Positions 42,488-50,872 of a stretch of DNA of 64,000 bases are shown here, piece after piece. The notes beneath the pieces are model-generated. The model was not told the DNA's origin. It was given only the letters and a program-made list of their open reading frames with translations, and did no database searches. A program made the position numbers and the translations under genes. Source of the DNA: an uncultured Bryobacteraceae bacterium (GTDB lineage Bacteria; Acidobacteriota; Terriglobia; Bryobacterales; Bryobacteraceae). The first letter of the stretch is position 1. Each line of letters begins with the position of its first letter. The DNA is taken from positions 62,001 to 126,000 of the forward strand of contig CALKXJ010000004.1 in NCBI GenBank assembly GCA_938003835.1, given 5' to 3'.

Positions 42488-42961
42488 ATGACGTTAGAAG
42501 AGATCAAACAACTGGTCCAGGTGGTCATCGAAAGCGGAGTCGCCGAACTGGAAGTGACTCGCGGGGAGAACCGGGTGCGGATCCGCCGCACCGCCCGCAG
42601 CGCCGCGCAGGAGATGGTGCTTCCCCCCGCCGCTGCCATGCCGCCGGCCGCCTCAGCTCCCAATCCCTCCCCCGCTCCGCACGCCGAAGCAGCAGCCGCC
42701 GCTCCCGCTGCCGACGAATCCCTGAGCTACGTAAAAAGTCCGATCGTCGGCACCTTCTATGAGGCGCCGGCGCCGGACGCACCGCCCTTTGTGCGCGTCG
42801 GCGAGCGGGTGACGCCGGGCCAGGTGCTCTGCATTATCGAGTCGATGAAGCTGATGAACGAGATCGAAGCGGAGATCGCCGGCACGATTGTGGCGCGCCT
42901 GGTGGAAAACGGCAGTCCCGTCGAGTACGGCGAAGCCCTGTTCGCCATCCGGCCCGACTGA
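42488..42961 (+). CDS. accB: Acetyl-CoA carboxylase biotin carboxyl carrier protein
   Basis: A 157-residue BCCP. An N-terminal helix ([22 protein letters not shown]) is followed by a Pro/Ala-rich flexible linker (about residues 45-78) and the biotinyl domain from [15 protein letters not shown]. The biotin-accepting lysine is Lys121 in [12 protein letters not shown], the standard motif. It carries carboxyl groups between AccC and the AccA/D transferase, whose genes are not in the window. It is 9 bp from accC. Confidence 0.96.
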   Translation: MTLEEIKQLVQVVIESGVAELEVTRGENRVRIRRTARSAAQEMVLPPAAAMPPAASAPNPSPAPHAEAAAAAPAADESLSYVKSPIVGTFYEAPAPDAPPFVRVGERVTPGQVLCIIESMKLMNEIEAEIAGTIVARLVENGSPVEYGEALFAIRPD

Positions 42962-42970
42962 GCTCGAATC

Positions 42971-44401
42971 ATGTTCCGGAAGATTCTGATCGCCAATCGC
43001 GGCGAAATCGCGCTGCGCATCATCTGCGCTTGCAAGGAGCTCGGCATTCGCACCGTGGCGGTCTACTCGGAGGCGGACCGCAACAGCCTGCACGTCCGGT
43101 TCGCCGACGAGGCCGTCTGCATCGGTCCGGCCAAGAGCAGCCGGAGCTATCTCGACATGCCGTCGATCATCAGCGCGGCGGAGATTACAAATGCCGACGC
43201 GATCCATCCCGGCTACGGGTTCCTCTCCGAGAACGCCGACTTTGCCGAGGTCTGCGAGGCCTCCGGATTGCGGTTCATCGGACCGCGCCCGGAGGTGACG
43301 CGGCTGATGGGGCTCAAGCAGCGGGCCCGCGAGGTTATGGAGCAGGCAGGCGTCCCCGTCCTGCCGGGATCGAAAGGCATCGTCCGGCGGGTGGAGGAGG
43401 CGCTCGAGGTGGCCGAGCGGATCGGCTATCCGGTCATGCTCAAGGCGGCGGCGGGCGGCGGGGGCCGCGGCATGCGGATCGTGCCGGATCCCGCGGCGAT
43501 GGCCAACCTGTTCTCCCAGGCGCAGCAGGAGGCCGAGGCGGCCTTCTCGTGTCCTGACCTGTATCTGGAGAAGTTCCTGCCGGCGCCCCGCCACATCGAG
43601 TTTCAGGTCCTGGCCGACCTGCACGGCAATGTCGAGGTGCTCGGCGAGCGCGAGTGCTCGATCCAGCGGCGCCATCAGAAGCTGATCGAGGAGGCGCCGT
43701 CGCCGGCGGTGACGTCCGACCTCAGGCAGTCCGTAACGGCGCGGCTGATCCGGGCGATGCGGGCGGTCGGTTACACGAATGCCGGCACCGTGGAGTTCCT
43801 CATGGACGAGCGGGGCAACCTCTATTTCATCGAGGTCAACGCGCGCGTGCAGGTGGAGCATCCGGTGACGGAATTCGTCACCGGCGTGGATATCGTCAAG
43901 GCCCAGATCCTGATCGCCGCCGGGGCGCGTCTGGCCGAGATCATCCGCGGCCCGGTCGAGATGCGGGGGCATGCCATCGAGTGCCGCATCAACGCTGAGC
44001 ACCCGCGGACGTTCGCTCCGTCGCCGGGGCGGATCACCGGGCTCAACCTGCCGGGCGGCATCGGCGTGCGCGTCGACACGGCGGCCTACCAGGACGGCGT
44101 CATCCCGCCCTATTACGACTCGCTGGTGGCCAAGCTGATCACGCACGGGCGCGACCGCGCCGAGGCGATCGCGCGAATGAGCCGCGCCCTGGAGATGTTC
44201 GTGGTGGAAGGCATCCACACCACCATTCCGCTGCACCAGCGCATTCTCGCCCACCCGGACTTTCTGGCGGGCAAACTGGATACGCACTTCCTGAGCCGGC
44301 TGGACCGCAACGAGACGAACTCCACCGGCGAGCCTCTCGCGGAGGCGTCTACCTCAGCGGCAGCAGGCGGCTCGCCGCGAGCGTCACGGCCAGGCCGGTA
44401 A
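42971..44401 (+). CDS. accC: Biotin carboxylase subunit of acetyl-CoA carboxylase
   Basis: A 476-residue ATP-grasp carboxylase. The N-terminus [56 protein letters not shown] (ATP loop), [20 protein letters not shown] and [20 protein letters not shown] are all diagnostic. It carboxylates the biotin of AccB. The core family length is about 450; the extra C-terminus ([16 protein letters not shown]) is read from sequence overlapping the end of the convergent permease gene by 53 bp. It probably forms an operon with accB and the M24 gene. Confidence 0.96.
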   Translation: MFRKILIANRGEIALRIICACKELGIRTVAVYSEADRNSLHVRFADEAVCIGPAKSSRSYLDMPSIISAAEITNADAIHPGYGFLSENADFAEVCEASGLRFIGPRPEVTRLMGLKQRAREVMEQAGVPVLPGSKGIVRRVEEALEVAERIGYPVMLKAAAGGGGRGMRIVPDPAAMANLFSQAQQEAEAAFSCPDLYLEKFLPAPRHIEFQVLADLHGNVEVLGERECSIQRRHQKLIEEAPSPAVTSDLRQSVTARLIRAMRAVGYTNAGTVEFLMDERGNLYFIEVNARVQVEHPVTEFVTGVDIVKAQILIAAGARLAEIIRGPVEMRGHAIECRINAEHPRTFAPSPGRITGLNLPGGIGVRVDTAAYQDGVIPPYYDSLVAKLITHGRDRAEAIARMSRALEMFVVEGIHTTIPLHQRILAHPDFLAGKLDTHFLSRLDRNETNSTGEPLAEASTSAAAGGSPRASRPGR

Positions 44402-45710
44402 TCGAGAGCACGCCAAGCATCACCGAGCGGGTTTTCAGCCCTTCGGCCTCGCTCAGGCCGGCCATGGTGGTGAAGGCCCAGAAGCCGCTGTCGTTCATCC
44501 AGGCTCCGAGCTGCGAGCCGGCGGCGACTGCGAGGTAGATGTAGACGGGATGGTGGGGCGGCGGCGCGGCCTCGATCATCGGCATCATGATCGCGGCGGA
44601 GGCGATCATGGCCACGGTGCCCGAGCCCTGGGCGATCTTGAACAGCACGGCGAGCAGATAGGCCAGGAGCACTGCCGAGAGGCCCAGCTTGTCGGCCGCC
44701 TGGCCGAGCTGGTCGCCGAGGCCGGCCTTTTGCAGCATGGCCCCGAAGGCGCCGCCGGCGGCTGTAATCAGCACGATCAGGCCCCCGGTCGCCATGGCGC
44801 TTTCGACGGACGGTGCGAGTTCCCTGAGCCGGACACGCTTGCGCCGCGCCAGCACGGCGAGGGCAATGGCCGCCGCCAGCATCAGGGCCAGGTTGGGGTT
44901 GCCGAGCAGCCCGGTCATCTCGGCCAGCGCGGTGCCCTTCGCCAGGACGTTGGCTACGGTCGCCGAGGTAATGAGCAACACCGGCACCAACACCGGCGCG
45001 ATGCTGATCCAGAAACCGGGCAGGTTCTCTTCCGGTTCGGCAGCTGTGCGTTCGAGTTCGGCCAGCGAGGCGCCCGGAGGCGGCCGGACGCCGATCTGCC
45101 AGCGGCGGTCGGCATAGAAAGCGTAGGCCCAGGCGGCGAGCGACGCCGGTATCGCCGCGAGCAGCCCGGCGATCATTACCACGCCGAGGTCGAGCTTCAG
45201 GGTGGCGGCGGCGGCGATGGGTCCCGGCGTGGGCGGCACGAAGACGTGGGTCGAGGAGGCCCCGGCGGAGATCGCCAGCACGTTTAGCAGGTAGTTGCTC
45301 CCGCCGAGCCGCAGGCTCATCGCGCGCGCCAGGGGGATCAGCAGGAAGAAAACGGTGTCGGCAAAGACCGGAATCGACAGGACAAACCCGCTCACCAGCA
45401 GCGAGGCCGAGGCTAGGCGCTCGCCGAACAACGCGACAAAGCGGCGGGTGATCTTGTCGGCGGCACCGCTGGCCATCAGACACTCGCCCACCACCGCCGC
45501 CATGACGATGGCGATGCCAATCCTTCCGACCAGATCGCCGAAGGCAGTGCTCACGTCCACCATCACCTGCGCCGGTGGCGATTTTCCGGCCAGCAATCCG
45601 ACCGTGAGAGCCGCCACGAGCAGGGCCGCGAACGGGTGGATCTTCCAGCGCAGGATGAAGAGAAAGACGACGGCGATGGCGACCAGGAGGACGGCGACCG
45701 GGTTCAGCAT
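44349..45710 (-). CDS. GntP-family gluconate/organic-acid permease
   Basis: A 453-residue polytopic inner-membrane transporter with about 12-14 hydrophobic segments. The family signature [24 protein letters not shown] is present, along with [51 protein letters not shown] and [17 protein letters not shown]. GntP members import gluconate, hexuronates or similar by proton symport; the substrate here is not clear. Its 3' end overlaps accC by 53 bp in convergent orientation. No gluconate kinase is adjacent. Confidence 0.9.
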   Translation of the reverse strand: MLNPVAVLLVAIAVVFLFILRWKIHPFAALLVAALTVGLLAGKSPPAQVMVDVSTAFGDLVGRIGIAIVMAAVVGECLMASGAADKITRRFVALFGERLASASLLVSGFVLSIPVFADTVFFLLIPLARAMSLRLGGSNYLLNVLAISAGASSTHVFVPPTPGPIAAAATLKLDLGVVMIAGLLAAIPASLAAWAYAFYADRRWQIGVRPPPGASLAELERTAAEPEENLPGFWISIAPVLVPVLLITSATVANVLAKGTALAEMTGLLGNPNLALMLAAAIALAVLARRKRVRLRELAPSVESAMATGGLIVLITAAGGAFGAMLQKAGLGDQLGQAADKLGLSAVLLAYLLAVLFKIAQGSGTVAMIASAAIMMPMIEAAPPPHHPVYIYLAVAAGSQLGAWMNDSGFWAFTTMAGLSEAEGLKTRSVMLGVLSITGLAVTLAASRLLPLR

Positions 45711-45945
45711 GTCCGAGCGGATGTGCTCTCGATGCTAACACGCCGGGCAACGGCGATCACAGGAAGTGAGCCGGGCACAGCTCGCCGCTGCGGACGCCCG
45801 TAATTTGTTGTAGGAAACACGCTTGCGCCGGCGATCGGCCGGTGGCGCGCGCGGGCGCGAGGCGAGAAAACCGTCGGTTGTGGGGTAGGATGACGAGGGG
45901 CCGGCCCGCCGCAGCCAGATCGACCCCGTTTTCGGAGGGCTTTCC

Positions 45946-46896
45946 ATGCCGTTCTCCTACGGCATCGTCACTGCCTCGCGCCTCAACATCCGGCCGGAGC
46001 CTTCGACCGCGCACCCGCCGGTGGGCAGCCTGTCCCGAGGCGCCCGGATCGAACTCCTCGAGCGGGTTGGCGCCTGGTACCGGGTCCGTGCGGGCGAGCG
46101 CGATGGGTTCGTCCACGGCGACTTCGTCCGCCTGGTCGAGGCCGAGGCGTCAGTCGGCTTCCTTCGCGAGCGGCCCGAGCTGGCCGCCGTTCCACTGGAG
46201 GCGCCCGAGGGCCGACGACTTGCGCCAAGCCCTGGAGCATCGGCGCGCGAGAAGCAGGTTGTCCGGACGTGGAACGGGGCGGGCGGCCTGCTCGCGGCGG
46301 TCTCCGATCTGGTCGAGATTGAGCCCGGCATCGCGCTGGCCGTGCTTACCGTAGAGTCTTCGGGCGCCGGCTTCGTCGGCGAACGCATGACGATCCGTTT
46401 CGAAAACCACGTCTTCTGGGGCGAATGGGGCAAGGCGAACCGGGCCGCCTTCGAGTCGCACTTCCGTTTCGATGGCGCTCGCCCGTGGACCGGTCACGCC
46501 TTCCGCCCGAAGCCCGGAGCGCCCTGGGCGAGCTTCCACGGCGATCAGCAGGCGGAATGGCGCGTCTTCGAATTCGCTTCGAAGCTGAGCGAGCCGGCCG
46601 CCAAACGCTCGATCAGCATGGGCGCGCCCCAGATCATGGGCTTCAACTTTGCCCGGATCGGCTACGACTCCGTCTCTGAGATGTTCGAGGCCTTTGCCTC
46701 CGGGCTCCGGGCGCAGATCCTCGGACTGTTCGACTTCATCAAGGGCCCGGGCACGGACTCGGCCTTGCTTGAGGCCTTGCGGCGCAACAAGTTCACCGAT
46801 TTCGCCGCCGGCTACAACGGCCCGGCGCGGGCAGCGCAATACGCGGCGCGGCTCGAGCGGGACCTGGAGATCTTCCGGCGACTCGAGAAAGGCTAG
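45946..46896 (+). CDS. SH3-domain N-acetylmuramidase (phage endolysin-like)
   Basis: A 316-residue protein. An N-terminal bacterial SH3 domain (GIVTASRLNIRPEPSTAHPPVG, LSRGARIELLERVGAWYRV) is followed by a muramidase domain of the PF11860/DUF3380 type: IEPGIALAVLTVESSGAGFVGERMTIRFENHVFW (catalytic Glu in VESSG), SFHGDQQAEWRVFEFA, SISMGAPQIMGFNFARIGYDS and FAAGYNGPARAAQYAARL. There is no signal peptide, as in phage endolysins. AGGGCTTTCC before the ATG contains GGAGGG. No phage genes surround it. Its stop codon overlaps that of the convergent peroxiredoxin on CTAG. It could be a phage relic or a domesticated lysin. Confidence 0.87.
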   Translation: MPFSYGIVTASRLNIRPEPSTAHPPVGSLSRGARIELLERVGAWYRVRAGERDGFVHGDFVRLVEAEASVGFLRERPELAAVPLEAPEGRRLAPSPGASAREKQVVRTWNGAGGLLAAVSDLVEIEPGIALAVLTVESSGAGFVGERMTIRFENHVFWGEWGKANRAAFESHFRFDGARPWTGHAFRPKPGAPWASFHGDQQAEWRVFEFASKLSEPAAKRSISMGAPQIMGFNFARIGYDSVSEMFEAFASGLRAQILGLFDFIKGPGTDSALLEALRRNKFTDFAAGYNGPARAAQYAARLERDLEIFRRLEKG

Positions 46897-47375
46897 CCGG
46901 CCTTGGCCTGCGGTGCGGGGCGGGGAGCGCCGGCGGCGTCGAGAGCCGCCATCAGCTCGTCGATCGAGGGCTTGCCCCGGGCGCTGAAGCGGATCACGCC
47001 TTTCGGATCGATCAGATAGACCGTGCGGCGCACCAGCAGCCCGGCCGAGCGGTACAGGCGCGCCACGCGCCGGCTGTCGTCCACCAGCAGCGGGAAGGGC
47101 AGCTTGTGACGCGCGCGGAAGGCGCGGTGGCTCTGGGCGCTGCCCGGGTTGATCCCCACGACGATCGTGTTGCGCGCGCGAAGCTCCTCCCAGCGGTCGC
47201 GCAGCTCGCAAAGCTGCTCGGTGCAGCCCGGCGTCTCGTCCCGCGGGTAGAAGACCAGCACCACAAACTTGCCGCGCTGCTGGTTCAAAATAAAAACGCT
47301 GCCCTCTTCGTCGGGGCAGATGAACGGCGGCGCCGGAGTGCCCGCCGCCAGCGGCTTCGAAAACAGCGAGAACAT
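46893..47375 (-). CDS. Thioredoxin-dependent peroxiredoxin, PrxQ/BCP type
   Basis: A 160-residue atypical two-cysteine peroxiredoxin. ATG 47375 starts MFSLFSKPLAAGTPAPPF; the open frame further upstream has no family similarity. The peroxidatic cysteine is Cys51 and the resolving cysteine Cys56 in TPGCTEQLCELRD, the PrxQ pattern. IVVGINPGSAQSHRAFRARHKLPFPLLVDDSR and TVYLIDPKGVIRFSARG complete the fold. It should reduce hydroperoxides with thioredoxin. It is divergent from the glycosidase gene with only 25 bp between the two starts. Confidence 0.91.
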   Translation of the reverse strand: MFSLFSKPLAAGTPAPPFICPDEEGSVFILNQQRGKFVVLVFYPRDETPGCTEQLCELRDRWEELRARNTIVVGINPGSAQSHRAFRARHKLPFPLLVDDSRRVARLYRSAGLLVRRTVYLIDPKGVIRFSARGKPSIDELMAALDAAGAPRPAPQAKAG

Positions 47376-47400
47376 CGGCCCAGAAGGAAAGAATATAGCG

Positions 47401-49308
47401 ATGAGCGACGAGATCCGGCAAGCCCGAATCGAGCCCGATGGGCGGTGCGCCGTGCGGTTCCGAGCCCTGCCCTTGGCGCTACTGTGGTTGTGCGCGACCG
47501 CGGGTCGCGCCCAGACCGGATGCGAGGGCACGCCCACCTATTCGCCCTGCGAGCTCGTCTTCGAGCTGGACGACGCCGAGGCGGCGGCTCACCCGAAGCC
47601 GTATCTATCGGTGCAACTTCAGAGCGAATTCCGCTCCCCCAGCTTCAAGACGTTTCTCGTGGAGGCCTTCTGGGACGGCGGCCGGCGGATGGTAATCCGG
47701 TTCGCGCCCACCGAGGCCGGCGCCTGGGATTACCGGATCACGGGCAACCTGGTGCGCTTGAACGGTCGCACCGGGCAGTTTACCGCCGTGGCCTCGAACT
47801 CGCCGGGTTTCGTCAAGGTGGCCAACGTGCGCCACTTCTCCTACACCGAGGGCAAGGTGCGGCCGATTCCGCATCTGTGGATGGGCGACACCAGTTACCG
47901 TTTCGCCACCATGGACCGGGCGCTGTTCGAAACGATGGTCGACGTCCGCGCCGAGCAGAAGTTCAATCACATACGCGGCCTGGTGATCCGGGAGGGCGCC
48001 GAGCCGCCAGCATACTTCAGCCCCGACGAGCCGAATCCGGCCTACTTCCGCGAGCTCGACGCCCGCATCCTGTACATGAACCGCAAGGGCATCACGGCCG
48101 ATCTGGTGCTGGCCGGCGACGACAATCACCTGGTGAGGCTCTTTCCCACCTGGCGCGAGCGGGAACGCTACGTGCGTTACCTGGTGGCGCGCTATGCTTC
48201 GATGAACATCACCTGGCAGGGCGTGCAGGAGTTCGAGGAGTACGACGACGGCCGGGCGATTCTCAACGAAATCGGCAACCTGCTCAAGAAGATCGATCCG
48301 TATCAACACCCGCGCTCGACGCACACGGTGCGCACCTCTTCGCCGCTGCTGGCCGATGGCTGGATGGACTACATCGTCTACCAGTCTTCGGACGACCAGC
48401 TGGGCGCCATCGAGCACCAGCTCTACACCGTGCCTCAGGTGAATGCGGAGTTCGCCTACGAGGACAGCGGGGCGGGCAAATCCCACCCGCACCATGTCGA
48501 CACCGACACGTTCCGCAAGCGGCTGTGGAACGCAACGATGAACGGCCAGTACCCGACCTTCGGCAACACGGGCGTCTACGGCGGCCGCAAGTTCGAGCCG
48601 GACGCCCGATATCTCGATTCCCCGGGCGCGCGCCAGATGACGCACTGGTTCAACTTTTTCTCGAACACCCGGCACTGGGAGCTCGAGCCGTACTTCGAGG
48701 TGGACGGCGGCCGCGCGCTGGCGCTCACTGGGGTCGAATACATCGTCTACCTCGAGAAACCCGGGCCGGTGGAGCTGATCACGGAGAAACGCAGCTATCA
48801 GGTGTACTGGTTCAACCCGATCACGGGAGAATATCGGAAGGAAAAGAGGGAATACAAGGGCGAGCGCTTCTCCGGGCAGCCGCCCAACCGGGATCACGAC
48901 TGGGTGCTGCACCTCTCGCGCGACGGTCACAAGCGCGACATGCTCGAGCGCTGGTACTTCGAGTCCCGCCGCGTTCCGGTGCAGGAGGTCGAGCTCGATC
49001 CCAAGCGGCTTCCGTTCGAGCTGGTCGAGCCGTCCGCTAGCGAGCTCCCTGCCGGGCAACCGGTGCGCTACGCGGTGAAGCTTGCCCGGCAGACGCGCGC
49101 CACCAGCTCGATGATGTACTTGTGGACCGGCGAGATCGCGGCCGGCGGGCAGGGTTTCCGCGTGCTGGGCACGGGCGAGGAGGGCGAGTTCACGATCCCG
49201 GCGGGCCTCGCCAGGAGCTTCCCGGCCAGCCTGACACTGCGCCTGTTCGGCATGAATGCCTACGGTAAAGTCTATTCGCTGAACCGGGTTTATACGGTCA
49301 CCAAGTGA
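47401..49308 (+). CDS. Exported glycoside-hydrolase-like protein (DUF5060/DUF4038 type)
   Basis: A 635-residue secreted protein. An N-terminal Ig-like domain (YLSVQLQSEFRSPSFKTFLVEAFWDGG, RFAPTEAGAWDYRITG, DUF5060 pattern) precedes a TIM-barrel typical of apiosidase-like glycosidases: HLWMGDTSYRF, VRAEQKFNHIRGLVI, YVRYLVARYASMNITWQGVQEFEEY, RSTHTVRTSSP, NAEFAYEDSG and TFGNTGVYGG. A beta-sandwich C-terminal region follows. The N-terminus MSDEIRQARIEPDG precedes a hydrophobic signal; a GTG start at 47452 would give a cleaner signal peptide. It probably removes plant-cell-wall side chains. tsaB overlaps its stop (GTGA). Confidence 0.86.
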   Translation: MSDEIRQARIEPDGRCAVRFRALPLALLWLCATAGRAQTGCEGTPTYSPCELVFELDDAEAAAHPKPYLSVQLQSEFRSPSFKTFLVEAFWDGGRRMVIRFAPTEAGAWDYRITGNLVRLNGRTGQFTAVASNSPGFVKVANVRHFSYTEGKVRPIPHLWMGDTSYRFATMDRALFETMVDVRAEQKFNHIRGLVIREGAEPPAYFSPDEPNPAYFRELDARILYMNRKGITADLVLAGDDNHLVRLFPTWRERERYVRYLVARYASMNITWQGVQEFEEYDDGRAILNEIGNLLKKIDPYQHPRSTHTVRTSSPLLADGWMDYIVYQSSDDQLGAIEHQLYTVPQVNAEFAYEDSGAGKSHPHHVDTDTFRKRLWNATMNGQYPTFGNTGVYGGRKFEPDARYLDSPGARQMTHWFNFFSNTRHWELEPYFEVDGGRALALTGVEYIVYLEKPGPVELITEKRSYQVYWFNPITGEYRKEKREYKGERFSGQPPNRDHDWVLHLSRDGHKRDMLERWYFESRRVPVQEVELDPKRLPFELVEPSASELPAGQPVRYAVKLARQTRATSSMMYLWTGEIAAGGQGFRVLGTGEEGEFTIPAGLARSFPASLTLRLFGMNAYGKVYSLNRVYTVTK

Positions 49309-49985
49309 GCGTGCGAATCCTGGCTCTGGATACGACGAGCGAGTTCGGCAGCCTCGCGATCCTGGAAGACGACCGGGTCCTCGAAGAGGTGCTCCTGCAC
49401 GCCCCGGACGGTTTCTCGCAGGTCCTTTACGAGCATCTGGAGCGGCTGCTTGCGCGGCACCAGCTCCGGGCGACCGATTTTGACTGCTATGCCGCGGCAT
49501 CCGGGCCGGGTGCGTTTACCGGTGTGCGGGTCGGCCTGGCCGCCGTGAAGGGCCTGGCCGAGGTTGCGGGCAGGCCGGTGGTTGCGGTCTCCAATCTGAA
49601 GGCGCTGGCGTGGTTCGGCTCGGCGCCGTTGCGCGCCGTGGTGCTCGACGCCCGCCGCGGCGAGATTTACGGCGCCGTCTATGATGCCGGGCTCGAGCCC
49701 GTGGCGCCGGAGGTGGTCACTCGCTTCCCTGTGTGGCTGGCCTCCTTGCCGGAGGGCGTGCTCGAGTTCGTCGCCACGGACTTCACGCCCTTCCGCGTTG
49801 CGCTCGTCGGGACGCGCTTCGAGTCAGTGCCGGTGGTGACCGCGCCGCGCGCGCTGGCGGGTGCCATCGCCAGGATTGCCGCCGGCGAGTTTCGCGCCGG
49901 TCGGGCTGCGGATCCGGCGAGCGTCGATGCCAACTACGTTCGCCGCGCCGACGCCGAGCTATTCTGGCGGGACCCGCGCGGCTGA
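49305..49985 (+). CDS. tsaB: tRNA threonylcarbamoyladenosine biosynthesis protein TsaB
   Basis: A 226-residue TsaD partner of the ASKHA fold. GTG 49305 overlaps the previous stop (GTGA). The phosphate-1 loop ILALDTTSEFGSLAIL, GFSQVLYEHLERLLA, AAASGPGAFTGVRVGLAAVKGLAEV and DARRGEIYGAVYD fit TsaB. It is needed with TsaC, TsaD and TsaE (not in the window) to make t6A37 in tRNAs. It is oddly coupled to the glycosidase gene. Its end overlaps the convergent nitrilase by 27 bp. Confidence 0.92.
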   Translation: MSVRILALDTTSEFGSLAILEDDRVLEEVLLHAPDGFSQVLYEHLERLLARHQLRATDFDCYAAASGPGAFTGVRVGLAAVKGLAEVAGRPVVAVSNLKALAWFGSAPLRAVVLDARRGEIYGAVYDAGLEPVAPEVVTRFPVWLASLPEGVLEFVATDFTPFRVALVGTRFESVPVVTAPRALAGAIARIAAGEFRAGRAADPASVDANYVRRADAELFWRDPRG

Positions 49986-50819
49986 ACGGGGCGCGACCAG
50001 TTCGCCGTAGAGCTCGGGGCGGCGGTCGCGGAGGTGGCGGCTGTCGGTCACCTGCGCGAGATCCAGATCGCAGAGGAGAATCCCCGGCCGGTTGGATTGC
50101 AGCTTGCACGAGATGCCTCCCTGCGGATCGGCGACAAAAGAGACGTTGGGGTGTACGAAGGCGACGAAATTCTCGTTTTCGTAAGCCCGCGTGCGCATCC
50201 ACCACTCGTTGTCGAGGTGCCACATCCCGTATGAGGGAATCAGAATGAGGCGCGCACCCTTGAGGCGCAGGACCCGGGCCGTCTCCGGCCACCTGCGGTC
50301 GGCGCAGATCAGCACGCCGAGCTTGCCCCATTCGGTGTCGAAGACCGGCAGGCCTTCGCCCGGGGCGAAGCGCAGGTCGTGGTTCTGGAGGTGGGTCTTG
50401 TCGTAGCGGCCGGCCGTGCGGCCTGCGCGGTCGACGAGCAGGGCGGTGTTGTAGTAGTTGCCGTTGCGCTTCTCCGTATAGCCGAACAGGATCCACAACC
50501 GGTGGCGCCGTGCCAGAGCCCGCAGGCGTTCGAGGTACGCGCTGCCGGGCGCCTGGGCGATACCTGCGAAGCGCTCGGCGGTCCAGTCCTTTGCCGCCGC
50601 CGCGTAGCCGTCGAGGTAACATTCGGGCGTCACCACCAGGTCGATGCCCTGTGAGGCCGAACTCTCCAGCGCGGTCTCGAAAACACGCCAGTTGGCCTCC
50701 AGATCCCATTTGACGGGCTCGGCCGAGAACAGGCCCAGGCGGATCCGGTCCCGAGTTTGGGCGGCCGCGGCGGCGGGGACCAATGCCGCAACCAGCGTCA
50801 AGATCCAGCTTGTGCGCAT
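49959..50819 (-). CDS. Exported carbon-nitrogen hydrolase (nitrilase superfamily)
   Basis: A 286-residue protein starting at ATG 50819 with signal MRTSWILTLVAALVPAAAAAQ. The nitrilase catalytic triad is visible as Glu in LVVTPECYLDGY, Lys in AGRYDKTHLQNHDLRF and Cys in GVLICADRRWPETAR. LIPSYGMWHLDNEWWMRTRAYENENFVAFVHPN fits the tail of the fold. It should hydrolyse an amide or nitrile outside the cytoplasm; the substrate is unknown. Its start is 53 bp from the divergent amidohydrolase start, and the two may share a promoter region. Confidence 0.88.
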   Translation of the reverse strand: MRTSWILTLVAALVPAAAAAQTRDRIRLGLFSAEPVKWDLEANWRVFETALESSASQGIDLVVTPECYLDGYAAAAKDWTAERFAGIAQAPGSAYLERLRALARRHRLWILFGYTEKRNGNYYNTALLVDRAGRTAGRYDKTHLQNHDLRFAPGEGLPVFDTEWGKLGVLICADRRWPETARVLRLKGARLILIPSYGMWHLDNEWWMRTRAYENENFVAFVHPNVSFVADPQGGISCKLQSNRPGILLCDLDLAQVTDSRHLRDRRPELYGELVAPRSAARVPPE

Positions 50820-50872
50820 CTCCCGTATTGTCCGACGGCCCGCTGATACAATCGCGGGACGGAGGTTGCAAG

